In this document: positions 46,321 through 54,011 of the stretch, piece after piece
How the letters are laid out: every line of letters begins with the position of its first letter
Numbering within the stretch: position 1 is the first letter of the stretch
From: Pseudomonadales bacterium
Lineage (GTDB): Bacteria; Pseudomonadota; Gammaproteobacteria; Pseudomonadales; IMCC2047
Length of the DNA stretch: 64,000 bases
Reading direction: 5' to 3'
Assembly: GCA_024234615.1 (NCBI GenBank)
Contig: JACKNY010000001.1
Span: 1,578,501 to 1,642,500 of the forward strand
Position numbers and translations under genes: made by a program
The notes under the pieces: generated by a model
Databases searched by the model: none
The model's input: only the letters and a program-made list of their open reading frames with translations
What the model was told of the DNA's origin: nothing

Positions 46321-46407
46321 TCCAACCTAGCACTCCGGCTACTCGTCGACTAAGGTTAAAAGGAATTAGTCAGCCGCTATTTGTCACGAATAGAAGCAGG
46401 GATTCCA

Positions 46408-47259
46408 ATGCAAGACTATTTTCTTTCCCACGAGGGAGAGATTTACACCGGGTGCTATTTTTTTGCGATAGCAATCGTTGCCGCTTTAGAAGCGGTCATG
46501 CCTCGTCGCGCGTTATGCCAGTCAATGGGATTACGCTGGTTTGGTAATATCGCGGTCGCTATTATTGATATCTTACTCATACGCTCTATTTTTCCACTGC
46601 TGGGTATAGCGCTCGCCCTTAATTCCTCAGAAAATAATTGGGGGTTAATGCCACTGATGCACGTGCCTGCGACATTGGCCTTCGCTATCGGCATTATCAT
46701 CTTGGATTTTAATAATTACCTGCAACATTATCTATTGCATCGTATTCCGCTACTATGGCGACTGCACCGCATGCATCACTCGGATATGGATTACGATTTC
46801 TCCACCAGCCTTCGCTTTCATCCGTTGGAGGCCATTTTTAGCGTAGCGCTTGAACTGATGGTCATTTTTATTTTCGGCATCCCCGCTTTCGCGTACCTTA
46901 TATACAAATTAGTCCGTGTGCTGATGGCCGCCTTTGTCCACGGCAATTTGCTTATTCCTGAAAATATTGACCGGCAACTACGAAAAGTTATTGTGACGCC
47001 TGACCTGCACCGCATTCATCACTCTGTATCCAAAGTTGAATCAAATTGTAATTTTGCGGGAGTGACCCCCTGGTGGGACAAATTATTTAACACTTATATT
47101 GATTGCCCAGAACTTGGGCAAGAGAACATGAAAGTAGGACTGGAACAATTCAGAGAAACGAAACACCGCTATCTTCCCTGGATGTTGCTACAACCCTTTA
47201 TGAACCCCAAGCCAACTGACGATTTAATGCCATCCTCCTCAGCGAAAAGGCTTGGATAA
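46408..47259 (+). CDS. Sterol desaturase / fatty acid hydroxylase superfamily protein
   Basis: 283 residues from the ATG at 46408 (AGGGA upstream; a TTG at 46381 is in frame). Di-iron histidine clusters: His107/His111 (HYLLH), His120/His123/His124 (HRMHH), His138, and His201/His204/His205 (HRIHH). Four or more membrane helices. Such enzymes hydroxylate or desaturate lipids, sterols or carotenoids; the substrate is unknown. It follows the PEP-CTERM-like gene by 87 bases. Confidence 0.9.
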   Translation: MQDYFLSHEGEIYTGCYFFAIAIVAALEAVMPRRALCQSMGLRWFGNIAVAIIDILLIRSIFPLLGIALALNSSENNWGLMPLMHVPATLAFAIGIIILDFNNYLQHYLLHRIPLLWRLHRMHHSDMDYDFSTSLRFHPLEAIFSVALELMVIFIFGIPAFAYLIYKLVRVLMAAFVHGNLLIPENIDRQLRKVIVTPDLHRIHHSVSKVESNCNFAGVTPWWDKLFNTYIDCPELGQENMKVGLEQFRETKHRYLPWMLLQPFMNPKPTDDLMPSSSAKRLG

Positions 47260-47639
47260 GGAGAATGAAAAAATAGACAAAGGGTCTATCCCAAAACTAT
47301 CGTTCACTCAACGCCAGTTTTGCGCCTTATAACACCAACACCGATGTAAAACTACGAGTGTCATCGCCATAAATATTCCGCCGTGCTACCCAATGAAGCA
47401 TAGAGACTAAACCACGCACCTTTAAACAACCCTGTTGAAATAGTATAAATAACGCCGGTGCCTAGATCAGCACGACGATAAGAGACGTAATCAAAAATTC
47501 CATGCTAACCATTGGTTTCTCTCTTTGGAATTAGGTTATGAGGCTTGTTTGTTGTTAACATGATAATCCTGACGGCCCCAAAAAACAGTTTCTAGGAGCA
47601 TGCCTTTTTAAGTTCGAACCACCAGCATCGGACGATAAT
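47260..47639. other. Gap holding a LysE pseudogene and the sdhB upstream region
   Basis: 380 bases. The minus strand carries the decayed LysE gene start (47361-47503). The rest shows no coding frame or RNA gene. No transposase or clear insertion-sequence end was found. Confidence 0.5.
47361..47503 (-). pseudogene. LysE/RhtB-family exporter remnant (N-terminal fragment, frameshifted)
   Basis: From an ATG at 47503 the minus strand reads MEFLITSLIVVLI and then an in-frame TAG. Skipping to the next frame gives GTGVIYTISTGLFKGAWFSLYASLGSTA, which joins to the first part as the typical LysE N-terminus (VLI-P-GTGVIYT), with the Pro codon damaged. A second one-base loss near 47377 would restore TAGIF. 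Only about 45 of the ~205 family residues remain; the transmembrane core and C-terminus are gone. Confidence 0.8.
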
Positions 47640-48347
47640 ATGATTAACATAGAAATATATCGTTACCATCCCGAGTTCGATACCGCGCCCAGGATGCAAT
47701 TATTCCAGATTGCGGACGAGTTCCGTCAGCGGATGATTCTGGACGCACTTGAACACCTGAAAACCGAAGACCCTACACTAAGCTACCGACGCTCCTGCCG
47801 GGAAGGCGTTTGCGGATCTGACGGAATGAACATGAACGGCAAAAACGGTCTGGCTTGCATCACTCGGATGGCGGATGCCATGGGAAAATCTAACCGCTTA
47901 GTTCTACGGCCATTGCCTGGTATGCCGGTGATTCGTGATCTGGTTGTTGACATGGCGTTATTTCAACGTCAATACGAGAAAATAAAACCTTATTTAATCA
48001 ACAGCACGCCGGCACCGGCAATCGAACGATTACAATCTCCCGAGGATCGTGCAAAACTTGATGGTCTCTACGAATGTATTCTTTGCGGCTGCTGTAGTTC
48101 GGCCTGTCCCTCCTGGTGGTGGAATTCGGATAAATACATAGGCCCTGCCGGGCTGCTGCAGGCATACCGTTTTTTGATCGATAGCCGGGATACCGAGACG
48201 CTGGAACGACTCGGGGAGTTACAGGATCCATACAGTGTTTTCCGGTGTCGCAATATTCAGAACTGTACCTGGGTCTGCCCTAAAAATTTAGACCCGATGA
48301 CAGCAATTGATAAGATAAAGAGGATGCTGTTTGAACATTTGGTATAG
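47640..48347 (+). CDS. sdhB: Succinate dehydrogenase iron-sulfur subunit SdhB (orphan copy)
   Basis: 235 residues. [2Fe-2S]: C53, C58, (Asp61 as in E. coli), C73. [4Fe-4S] and [3Fe-4S] ligands: C146, C149, C152, C156, C203, C209, C213. Quinone-site Trp in PSWWW. All key residues are intact, so it looks functional. However, no sdhC, sdhD or sdhA is beside it, so it is a second or displaced copy. It is close to the E. coli type. Confidence 0.93.
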   Translation: MINIEIYRYHPEFDTAPRMQLFQIADEFRQRMILDALEHLKTEDPTLSYRRSCREGVCGSDGMNMNGKNGLACITRMADAMGKSNRLVLRPLPGMPVIRDLVVDMALFQRQYEKIKPYLINSTPAPAIERLQSPEDRAKLDGLYECILCGCCSSACPSWWWNSDKYIGPAGLLQAYRFLIDSRDTETLERLGELQDPYSVFRCRNIQNCTWVCPKNLDPMTAIDKIKRMLFEHLV

Positions 48348-48392
48348 TGCGGCATGAATGTCATATAAATACCAATCATAAAGACTGATAAC

Positions 48393-49115
48393 ATGAAGCT
48401 AAAACAATTCCTAAAATTCGAGTGGGATGCTATCGCTGGCATCATCGCTGCCGTCATCGCCATTATTCTGCATTTGTTACATATCGTTGATGAGCACACC
48501 ATTCTCTTGATTCTACTGGCTTTGGTCGGATTACTTTTTATTAATTTTTTGCGTCATGCCAAAGAAAATGAAATCACTGCTGAAAAAGTTACCGAAACAG
48601 CTCACAGAATCAAAAAAATTCAAGGCGCGATAGCTCCACCCGATGTCATTTTGGTTGGCCCACGTCATTTGCGCTCAGCCCATGAGCAGTTTCTGCTGAA
48701 CTTAAGTGGCGAGACTATTTGGTTCAATGTATGCCTAACCATGTACCAGACACAACCACTGTTTGATGCGCTGCTAAAACCAGTGTTGGAGAATAATAAA
48801 GTCACCTCAATACAGTTTGTTCTCGATAAAGGGCAACAACAAATTTGGCAGCAAACTGTATTGCCCATGATAATTGCCTGCAACGCTCGAACTAAAATCA
48901 GAGAGTCGTTATGGCGTGATTTGAATAATCCCGTTTCATTCATATTGGGAGATAGTGCTTTAAGCGGGGAAACGGAGGCTTTGCTGAGTTTTTGGGGGGC
49001 ACCCTTTATGGCGCAAACTGTGGGCCATGAAGTCCCACGCTATATTTTTCATGTGCAAAGACGTTCGGAATTGTTACCTCATTTAGAGGATCTGGTACGA
49101 ACGCTGCCGGAATAA
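48393..49115 (+). CDS. Two-helix membrane protein of unknown function
   Basis: 240 residues. Hydrophobic hairpin at ~14-32 (IAGIIAAVIAIILHLLHIV) and ~37-53. Then a coiled, charged linker (AKENEITAEKVTETAHRIKKIQ) and a soluble cytoplasmic domain with LVGPRHLRSAHEQFLLNLSGE and IQFVLDKGQQQIW, which hints at a phospholipase-D-like or nucleotide-binding fold but has no HKD motif. Not recognised. It follows sdhB by 45 bases and converges on nsrR. Confidence 0.75.
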   Translation: MKLKQFLKFEWDAIAGIIAAVIAIILHLLHIVDEHTILLILLALVGLLFINFLRHAKENEITAEKVTETAHRIKKIQGAIAPPDVILVGPRHLRSAHEQFLLNLSGETIWFNVCLTMYQTQPLFDALLKPVLENNKVTSIQFVLDKGQQQIWQQTVLPMIIACNARTKIRESLWRDLNNPVSFILGDSALSGETEALLSFWGAPFMAQTVGHEVPRYIFHVQRRSELLPHLEDLVRTLPE

Positions 49116-49118
49116 AAA

Positions 49119-49538
49119 TTAACCGACCAGACGCACCAACGTACGCTTATTACGAATCAGGTCATCAAGCGTATAGCTATCCAGGCATTTCATGAATGCT
49201 CTTGTCGCATCATCCAGCGCTCTTTTTAAAATGCAAGATGGTGTCAGTGGACAAACCATTGATGAGCAGTCAACAATAGTTAAGTTGGCCTCCATATCTC
49301 GAACTACATCACCGACCCGAATTTCCGTCAGATCACCATCGATAAAAATTCCGCCGCCTCGCCCCTGAACCGATTTGATATAGCCAAAAGTAGCCAATTT
49401 ATGCACCACCTTCACCAAATGGTTACGAGAAACCGTTATCTTTTTCGCAATATCGGTAATATTACAAATTTCGCCCTTATTAATGCCCAGGTACATCAAA
49501 ACTCGTAGTGAAATATCGGTGTGTTTTGTTAAGTGCAT
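49119..49538 (-). CDS. nsrR: Nitric-oxide-sensing Rrf2 repressor NsrR
   Basis: 139 residues. Winged helix-turn-helix with SRNHLVKVVHKLA and the wing QGRGGGI. Cluster ligands: C91, C96, C102 plus Asp8, the fourth ligand known in Streptomyces NsrR, all conserved. Its [4Fe-4S] cluster is nitrosylated by NO, releasing DNA. AGGAA precedes the ATG. It lies 113 bases downstream of orf1 in the norSY-senC-orf1 group; three matching operator boxes lie in the promoter region upstream of norS. Confidence 0.94.
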   Translation of the reverse strand: MHLTKHTDISLRVLMYLGINKGEICNITDIAKKITVSRNHLVKVVHKLATFGYIKSVQGRGGGIFIDGDLTEIRVGDVVRDMEANLTIVDCSSMVCPLTPSCILKRALDDATRAFMKCLDSYTLDDLIRNKRTLVRLVG

Positions 49539-49651
49539 CTAATTCCTCAATATTAAATTCCGTCTAATGCTAGAACTCAGCAGTTTTAGTGCTGGTCCGT
49601 ATAATCCGTATTAGGAATTATCGCTATAAATTTCGATGGATACCATTAATA

Positions 49652-50248
49652 TTAAGATAGATTCGCTTTATCCAAATGCCGATCATAGATATCGGCAACA
49701 AAGAGTGGCAAACAAAGAACCAGCGTCAGAAGCCCACCTATCGCCAGAAAGGATTTGCCCAAAAGCACCTGCTCACCGAGCAGGTAGTTATTGCACAAAC
49801 GATCCGGTGATATTACATATAACCAGCCTAGGCGGAACAGCATGGTCAAAAACTCAATCTTTAGTACCGCCTTGGTGATGAAATGCATCTTCGCCCAACT
49901 ACAACCTAAGTTGAAGCCAACTAATAGGATTAGGCAAAGGTACTTAATAATGGCTATTTCCAAATTTACTACAGAGGCATCCACCCAACGTGGAATCATC
50001 CAGAATGCCAGGGTGAAGGTAGCAATTAATACACCAGGAATACCACCAATCACATTGAGTATAGAACGAAAAGCCCGCTGAGCAGACAGCTCACGGCCAT
50101 AAAAATAACCGAGATAGATCAGTAAGGGATAGCCCACTAAAATAGTGACAACCAGAGACTGCTCAAACCAGCGAACAATCCCCATCAAGGTGATTCCGCT
50201 CAAAACAGGTATCAATAGTGATAAATAGTTAAGACGTTTTATGTGCAT
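49652..50248 (-). CDS. NorSY-associated membrane protein (Orf1-like)
   Basis: 198 residues from the ATG at 50248 (GTG at 50260 overlaps the senC stop). Five or more membrane helices: LSLLIPVLSGITLMGIV, VVTILVGYPLLIYLGY, VLIATFTLAFWMI, IIKYLCLILLVGF, SFLAIGGLLTLVLCLPLFV. No heme-ligand or catalytic motif is visible. Its place after senC matches the uncharacterised orf1 of the norSY-senC-orf1 cluster of ammonia oxidisers. It may be an assembly or accessory factor. Confidence 0.75.
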   Translation of the reverse strand: MHIKRLNYLSLLIPVLSGITLMGIVRWFEQSLVVTILVGYPLLIYLGYFYGRELSAQRAFRSILNVIGGIPGVLIATFTLAFWMIPRWVDASVVNLEIAIIKYLCLILLVGFNLGCSWAKMHFITKAVLKIEFLTMLFRLGWLYVISPDRLCNNYLLGEQVLLGKSFLAIGGLLTLVLCLPLFVADIYDRHLDKANLS

Positions 50249-50259
50249 GCCCAACACCA

Positions 50260-50877
50260 CTATATCACTGGACCTAAGTCCGCTATGGATTTAAGGATCG
50301 AGTGAAGCTGACCCCTATCAAAGATGCCAATTAATGTCCCTTCATAGACCAAATAGAAAGCCGCATTATGAACAAAACCTCCTTGACCATCTGGAAGTAC
50401 GACGACTCCCAGCTGGTCGAGTAAGTCCGTTAGCTGAGTTTTATCTTCAATAATTCCTCCTTCCCAGTGGGCTGTATTGGCATGAAAACGTTTCAAATAC
50501 TCACCCATAGTGGCTGGCGTATCACGCTCAGTATCAAAACTAATGCTGATCAATTGAATCGAATGCTCAAGCCGTTTTTCTTGGAGCATGAGTTGTAAAC
50601 GCCCGAACTCATACCCCATTAATTGACATACGGTCGGGCAACTGGTGTAGATAAAGTCCAGCAGTACAATGGGTTTGTTTAACTTTTCCACACTACGTAT
50701 TTCATGATTCTGGTTGCGCCAATTAAACTGCGGTAGCTGTTGCGGATGGTGAGTTACCTGCCAGCGGCGCTGTCCTTCTTGTGTCCAGACACTATAACCG
50801 TGCGTCCCGGCAGCAAGCGCAAACAAGCCTACTGCCGTAATACACAAAGATAATAAGGCGCACAACCAGAGTTTCAT
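50260..50877 (-). CDS. senC: SCO1/SenC-type copper chaperone
   Basis: 205 residues. N-terminal membrane anchor (~3-23). Thioredoxin fold with the Cu-binding Cys80-x3-Cys84 (YTSCPTVC) and the distant His170 (GFVHNAAFY), the ligand set of SCO proteins that load CuA. It starts 3 bases after the norY stop, so it is co-transcribed and presumably metallates NorS. Confidence 0.92.
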   Translation of the reverse strand: MKLWLCALLSLCITAVGLFALAAGTHGYSVWTQEGQRRWQVTHHPQQLPQFNWRNQNHEIRSVEKLNKPIVLLDFIYTSCPTVCQLMGYEFGRLQLMLQEKRLEHSIQLISISFDTERDTPATMGEYLKRFHANTAHWEGGIIEDKTQLTDLLDQLGVVVLPDGQGGFVHNAAFYLVYEGTLIGIFDRGQLHSILKSIADLGPVI

Positions 50878-50880
50878 GAG

Positions 50881-52326
50881 CTACACCGTGCGCGCCTGAG
50901 GCAGTCGAGTGATAAACCTAAAGGCAAAAATAGCGGCCCCAACGACAATCAAAAAAGCGAAGGCTGATGCGGTTTCACTATAGCTAACCCACTCTGGCAA
51001 ATGGGCTGCCCAACGTCTAGGCACACTATTCATGCCACTGACCAAAAACATACCCGCAAAACCAGCGGAGCCCGTCATATAGAGTAAAAATGCGGCACGG
51101 TCGACCAAACTGGTGCGTTGCCCTTCTTTATGCACTAAGTAGTACATGAACCCAAACAACATCGCGACAAGACCGAGTAACAAATAGAAATGGAAATGCC
51201 CTGGCACCCACATAGTATTGTGCATAACATTGTTAACTGTGATGGTAGCATCAATAATGGCGGGGATAACACCTGCCGTCCAACCAAACATAGACAGAAA
51301 TAACAGCCCGGACGCAGGGTCCCACTTAATACCTGACTTATGCACGATAGTGAGAGCACCGTACGCCGTCACTACAACCAGCGGTATTCCATTAGCGTAG
51401 GATAAAATTTGCCCCATCACTGCAGCCCAAACCGGCATCGCAAAGTCCATTAATAAATGGTGTGGATATACCGCCATAACCATCAAAGATGACGCACTCC
51501 AGGCAGCCAGAAACACCTTGTTCACTTTCCAGGGGCGCTTGGTGTATTCCGGCAATAATTCGTAAACCGCAATGACCGCTTGATAGATAGTCGCGTTAAT
51601 AAATACATGACCAAAAAAATAGATCAGATTCTTCGTTAACAGGGCATCAACGGCAAACTCAGGCATGAACAGGTTAATCAGCATGATAACAATCACTACT
51701 GCACCGGCAACAATACCCATGGTATTTACAATGACCACCATTGTTGAGGCAACTATGGTGGCCGGCGGCATAGGCGCATCACTATTTGCAAACAACTGCG
51801 GCCAACCTAGTGCTCTTGGAATACTACGGTACTTGGTTAAAATTGCTCGTATAACATCCAGATAGAAAAGTAAAAAACCAACACCAATGATCAACAAGCC
51901 CACCATGAACGATGCGGCAGCCCAGATTCCCCATGCCCCCATCGAAGTAGAAGGCAAGGGAAAAAGAAAGGTCCATGCCCCAGCATAACCACCGACAAAA
52001 ACCCCACCAAGAATACATACCACACCAACCAGGAATAAGACGAGATTTGCCCACAATATCCCTACGTTTAACTCCACGTAACGACGCAAGAAATACCAGA
52101 GCACTGCGCTTGCTGCCAAAGCGGATATACCGACCATACCAGCGCCATGTGCGGTCATTAATTGATAAAAGAAATTCGGCGGCACTGCAACCAAGCCCGC
52201 TTGGGCTAAGCGCATGACCAGTCCCGCTAGCATCATTAACAAATACACCACTGCACTAATACCTAAATACGTAAGAATGCCTTTACGGGCTAAACTGGGA
52301 AGTGGATTTAAGTTTAGACTATTCAT
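50881..52326 (-). CDS. norY: Heme-copper nitric oxide reductase subunit I, sNOR type (NorY)
   Basis: 481 residues, ~12 membrane helices. All six metal His are present: His60 and His379 for the low-spin heme, His377 for the high-spin heme, and His240, His289, His290 for CuB. The residue four after His240, where A/B-type oxidases have the crosslinked Tyr, is Asn244 (GHVFINATIYQ). From recall, Tyr-to-Asn is the mark of the sNOR family, found in Nitrosomonas as NorY. Annotation pipelines would call it a cytochrome c oxidase. AAGGAG precedes the ATG. NO to N2O at the inner membrane. Confidence 0.85.
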   Translation of the reverse strand: MNSLNLNPLPSLARKGILTYLGISAVVYLLMMLAGLVMRLAQAGLVAVPPNFFYQLMTAHGAGMVGISALAASAVLWYFLRRYVELNVGILWANLVLFLVGVVCILGGVFVGGYAGAWTFLFPLPSTSMGAWGIWAAASFMVGLLIIGVGFLLFYLDVIRAILTKYRSIPRALGWPQLFANSDAPMPPATIVASTMVVIVNTMGIVAGAVVIVIMLINLFMPEFAVDALLTKNLIYFFGHVFINATIYQAVIAVYELLPEYTKRPWKVNKVFLAAWSASSLMVMAVYPHHLLMDFAMPVWAAVMGQILSYANGIPLVVVTAYGALTIVHKSGIKWDPASGLLFLSMFGWTAGVIPAIIDATITVNNVMHNTMWVPGHFHFYLLLGLVAMLFGFMYYLVHKEGQRTSLVDRAAFLLYMTGSAGFAGMFLVSGMNSVPRRWAAHLPEWVSYSETASAFAFLIVVGAAIFAFRFITRLPQARTV

Positions 52327-52336
52327 TTAATTCTCC

Positions 52337-52885
52337 TTAAAGCTCAGAACCAGTTTCAACTTCGGTGACTGAGAAATTTGAAATCATCGCGTGATGCACT
52401 AAACCGCAGTATTCCAAACACATCATTTGATAATTACCTGTTTCTTTAAAGGTATGAACCAGCTTATTGGTATAACCTGGCATGGCCTGAGTCTGTGCAA
52501 GCAAGCGTAGATTACTGTCATAAATGCCAAAGCCGTGATTAACATCACCACTGGAAACATTAAAGGTTACTTGAGTGTTTACCGGAGCATGATTTTGGCT
52601 TAACACCCAATACCACTGCTTACCTTCAACAGCTATTTGAACCTCATCAACTTGGCCTTTTTGCGTACTAGCGTAAGGTAATGGCGAAATAGTGCTTGCT
52701 GTTGCAACAATACCGCCAATAAGAACTATACCGAACAGAAACCGTCTTAAGCGATAAGCCTTTGGCTGAACCCGCTGGTAATCCGTTTTGTCAGCTGAAT
52801 ACACAACGACAAAAACAAATGCCCCCAATACGCAAGTCATCAGAACAAGACTTAATATAAAAACGAAATCGTGAATTTGAATCAT
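52337..52885 (-). CDS. norS: CuA-containing subunit II of the sNOR (NorS)
   Basis: 182 residues from the ATG at 52885, which has AGGAGG 4 bases upstream; upstream codons lack homology. Two N-terminal membrane helices (~7-30 and ~50-68), then a cupredoxin domain with a complete CuA site: His117 (VNHGFGIYD), Cys156, Glu158, Cys160, His164, Met167 (CLEYCGLVHHAM). It accepts electrons from a c-type cytochrome and passes them to NorY. First gene of norS-norY-senC-orf1. Confidence 0.88.
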   Translation of the reverse strand: MIQIHDFVFILSLVLMTCVLGAFVFVVVYSADKTDYQRVQPKAYRLRRFLFGIVLIGGIVATASTISPLPYASTQKGQVDEVQIAVEGKQWYWVLSQNHAPVNTQVTFNVSSGDVNHGFGIYDSNLRLLAQTQAMPGYTNKLVHTFKETGNYQMMCLEYCGLVHHAMISNFSVTEVETGSEL

Positions 52886-52914
52886 AAAACCTCCTGTGTT
52901 GTACGCTAATATAA

Positions 52915-52931
52915 ATGTATATTTAATGCCT
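52915..52931. promoter_or_regulatory. Candidate NsrR box 3 (norS leader)
   Basis: ATGTATATTTAATGCCT matches ATGYATTT-N-AAATRCAT at 13 of 16 fixed positions. Lies 30 bases before the norS ATG. Confidence 0.5.
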
Positions 52932-52940
52932 TTATAATTG

Positions 52941-52957
52941 GTGTATTTGATATACAT
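52941..52957. promoter_or_regulatory. NsrR box 1 at the norS transcription start
   Basis: On the minus strand ATGTATATCAAATACAC matches ATGYATTT-N-AAATRCAT at 14 of 16 fixed positions. It covers the predicted +1 of norS. Confidence 0.7.
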
Positions 52958-52962
52958 ATTTA

Positions 52963-52991
52963 GTATTATCCTTATGTGTATGCCTTGTCAA
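52963..52991 (-). promoter_or_regulatory. Sigma70 promoter of norS
   Basis: TTGACA (perfect, 52991-52986), a 17-base spacer and TAATAC (52968-52963). Expected start near 52956, inside NsrR box 1. Confidence 0.75.
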
Positions 52992-53004
52992 ACTTTTTGT
53001 AAGC

Positions 53005-53032
53005 TTGACTTACAATATTTTTAATGTATATT
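53005..53032 (+). promoter_or_regulatory. Sigma70 promoter of nirC
   Basis: TTGACT (53005-53010), a 16-base spacer and TATATT (53027-53032). Its -10 is covered by NsrR box 2. A perfect inverted repeat, TTGTAAG-CTTGA-CTTACAA (52997-53015), overlaps the -35. Confidence 0.65.
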
Positions 53033-53040
53033 TTTTACAT
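53024..53040. promoter_or_regulatory. NsrR box 2 over the nirC -10
   Basis: ATGTATATTTTTTACAT: perfect ATGTA/TACAT arms at the 7-base spacing of NsrR sites; 12 of 16 fixed positions match the consensus. Confidence 0.6.
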
Positions 53041-53121
53041 GTTTATATAAAACCCTACCCATTTGATGTTTTGAATAAGAAGCAATAAACAAAGGCTGCT
53101 GACTAACAGGAATACCGCTAT

Positions 53122-53946
53122 ATGTATAACGATACGATTGACCATTTTGCTGGACTGGCAGCAAAGAAAGTCCAATTTTTTCGATCACACCCCGTCGGTT
53201 TCACAATTGGTGCCATACTGGCCGGACTGTATATTGGCCTTGGTATTATCTTGATGTTATCGGTGGGAGGCACCGTCGACCCCGCCTACCAAAAGTTAGT
53301 GATGGGTAGTTCATTTTGTGTTGCGCTAATACTGGTGATATTCGCCGGCTCCGAATTATTTACCGGTCATACTATGTATATGATGTTCGGTTATTTACAG
53401 CGGCAGGTATGTTGGAAAAGAATCCTTCAAATATGGGGAACGGTCTGGTTTGGTAACTTGGTTGGTGCGTTACTCTTGGCTACTCTATTTCTGATTGGAG
53501 GTGGCGGCAACCTTATCCATGAAGCAGCCCCTGCTTTACATAAAATAGCGGAGCATAAAATACATGCCGATGCCTTTAGTTTGGTTGCGCGGGGAGTTCT
53601 TTGTAATTTGCTCGTTTGCCTTGCAATTTGGATGGCGGCCAGATGTGAGTCTGATGTAGGCAAAGCAATAGCTATCTTCTGGGCTCTGTTCACTTTTATT
53701 GCCAGCGGATATGAGCACTGTATTGCCAACATGACCATATTTTCACTCGCATTACTTTCTAACCATCCTGAAAGCATCACCCTGGCTGGTGCCGCCCATA
53801 ACTTACTTTGGGTAACAGTGGGTAACACTATTGGAGGAAGCGTTTTCATGGGGTTGGGTTATTGGCTCTATACAGGCAATAGCTGCCCAATTATCGGATC
53901 TAACCAAAAACTGGCTAATTGCTGCGTAAAACAAGTAACGATCTGA
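53122..53946 (+). CDS. nirC: Nitrite channel NirC (formate/nitrite transporter family)
   Basis: 274 residues, six membrane helices. It aligns along its length with E. coli NirC: PVGFTIGAILAGLYIGLGIIL, VIFAGSELFTGHTM, GTVWFGNLVGALL, ARGVLCNLLVCLAIWMA, SGYEHCIANMT, and the central-pore His in AGAAHNLLWVTVGN. It moves nitrite across the inner membrane. No nitrite reductase is in the window. Divergent from norS. Confidence 0.92.
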   Translation: MYNDTIDHFAGLAAKKVQFFRSHPVGFTIGAILAGLYIGLGIILMLSVGGTVDPAYQKLVMGSSFCVALILVIFAGSELFTGHTMYMMFGYLQRQVCWKRILQIWGTVWFGNLVGALLLATLFLIGGGGNLIHEAAPALHKIAEHKIHADAFSLVARGVLCNLLVCLAIWMAARCESDVGKAIAIFWALFTFIASGYEHCIANMTIFSLALLSNHPESITLAGAAHNLLWVTVGNTIGGSVFMGLGYWLYTGNSCPIIGSNQKLANCCVKQVTI

Positions 53947-54011
53947 TCGATATCCAAGGCTACGTAAGTATAAATTTCACCACCTCACACTAAAGACCTA
54001 ATGGAGGTCAC

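Noticed and set aside
47260..47360. A possible insertion-sequence end near GGGTCTATCCCAAAACT
   Set aside because: No partner repeat or transposase trace was found.
50881..52326. Calling the heme-copper subunit a cbb3 or aa3 cytochrome c oxidase
   Set aside because: Crosslinked Tyr position is Asn and the gene order and NsrR boxes fit sNOR; cbb3 would need FixO/FixP partners, not a CuA subunit.
53427..53849. 140-codon open frame antisense to nirC
   Set aside because: nirC matches its family over its full length; the antisense frame has no motif.
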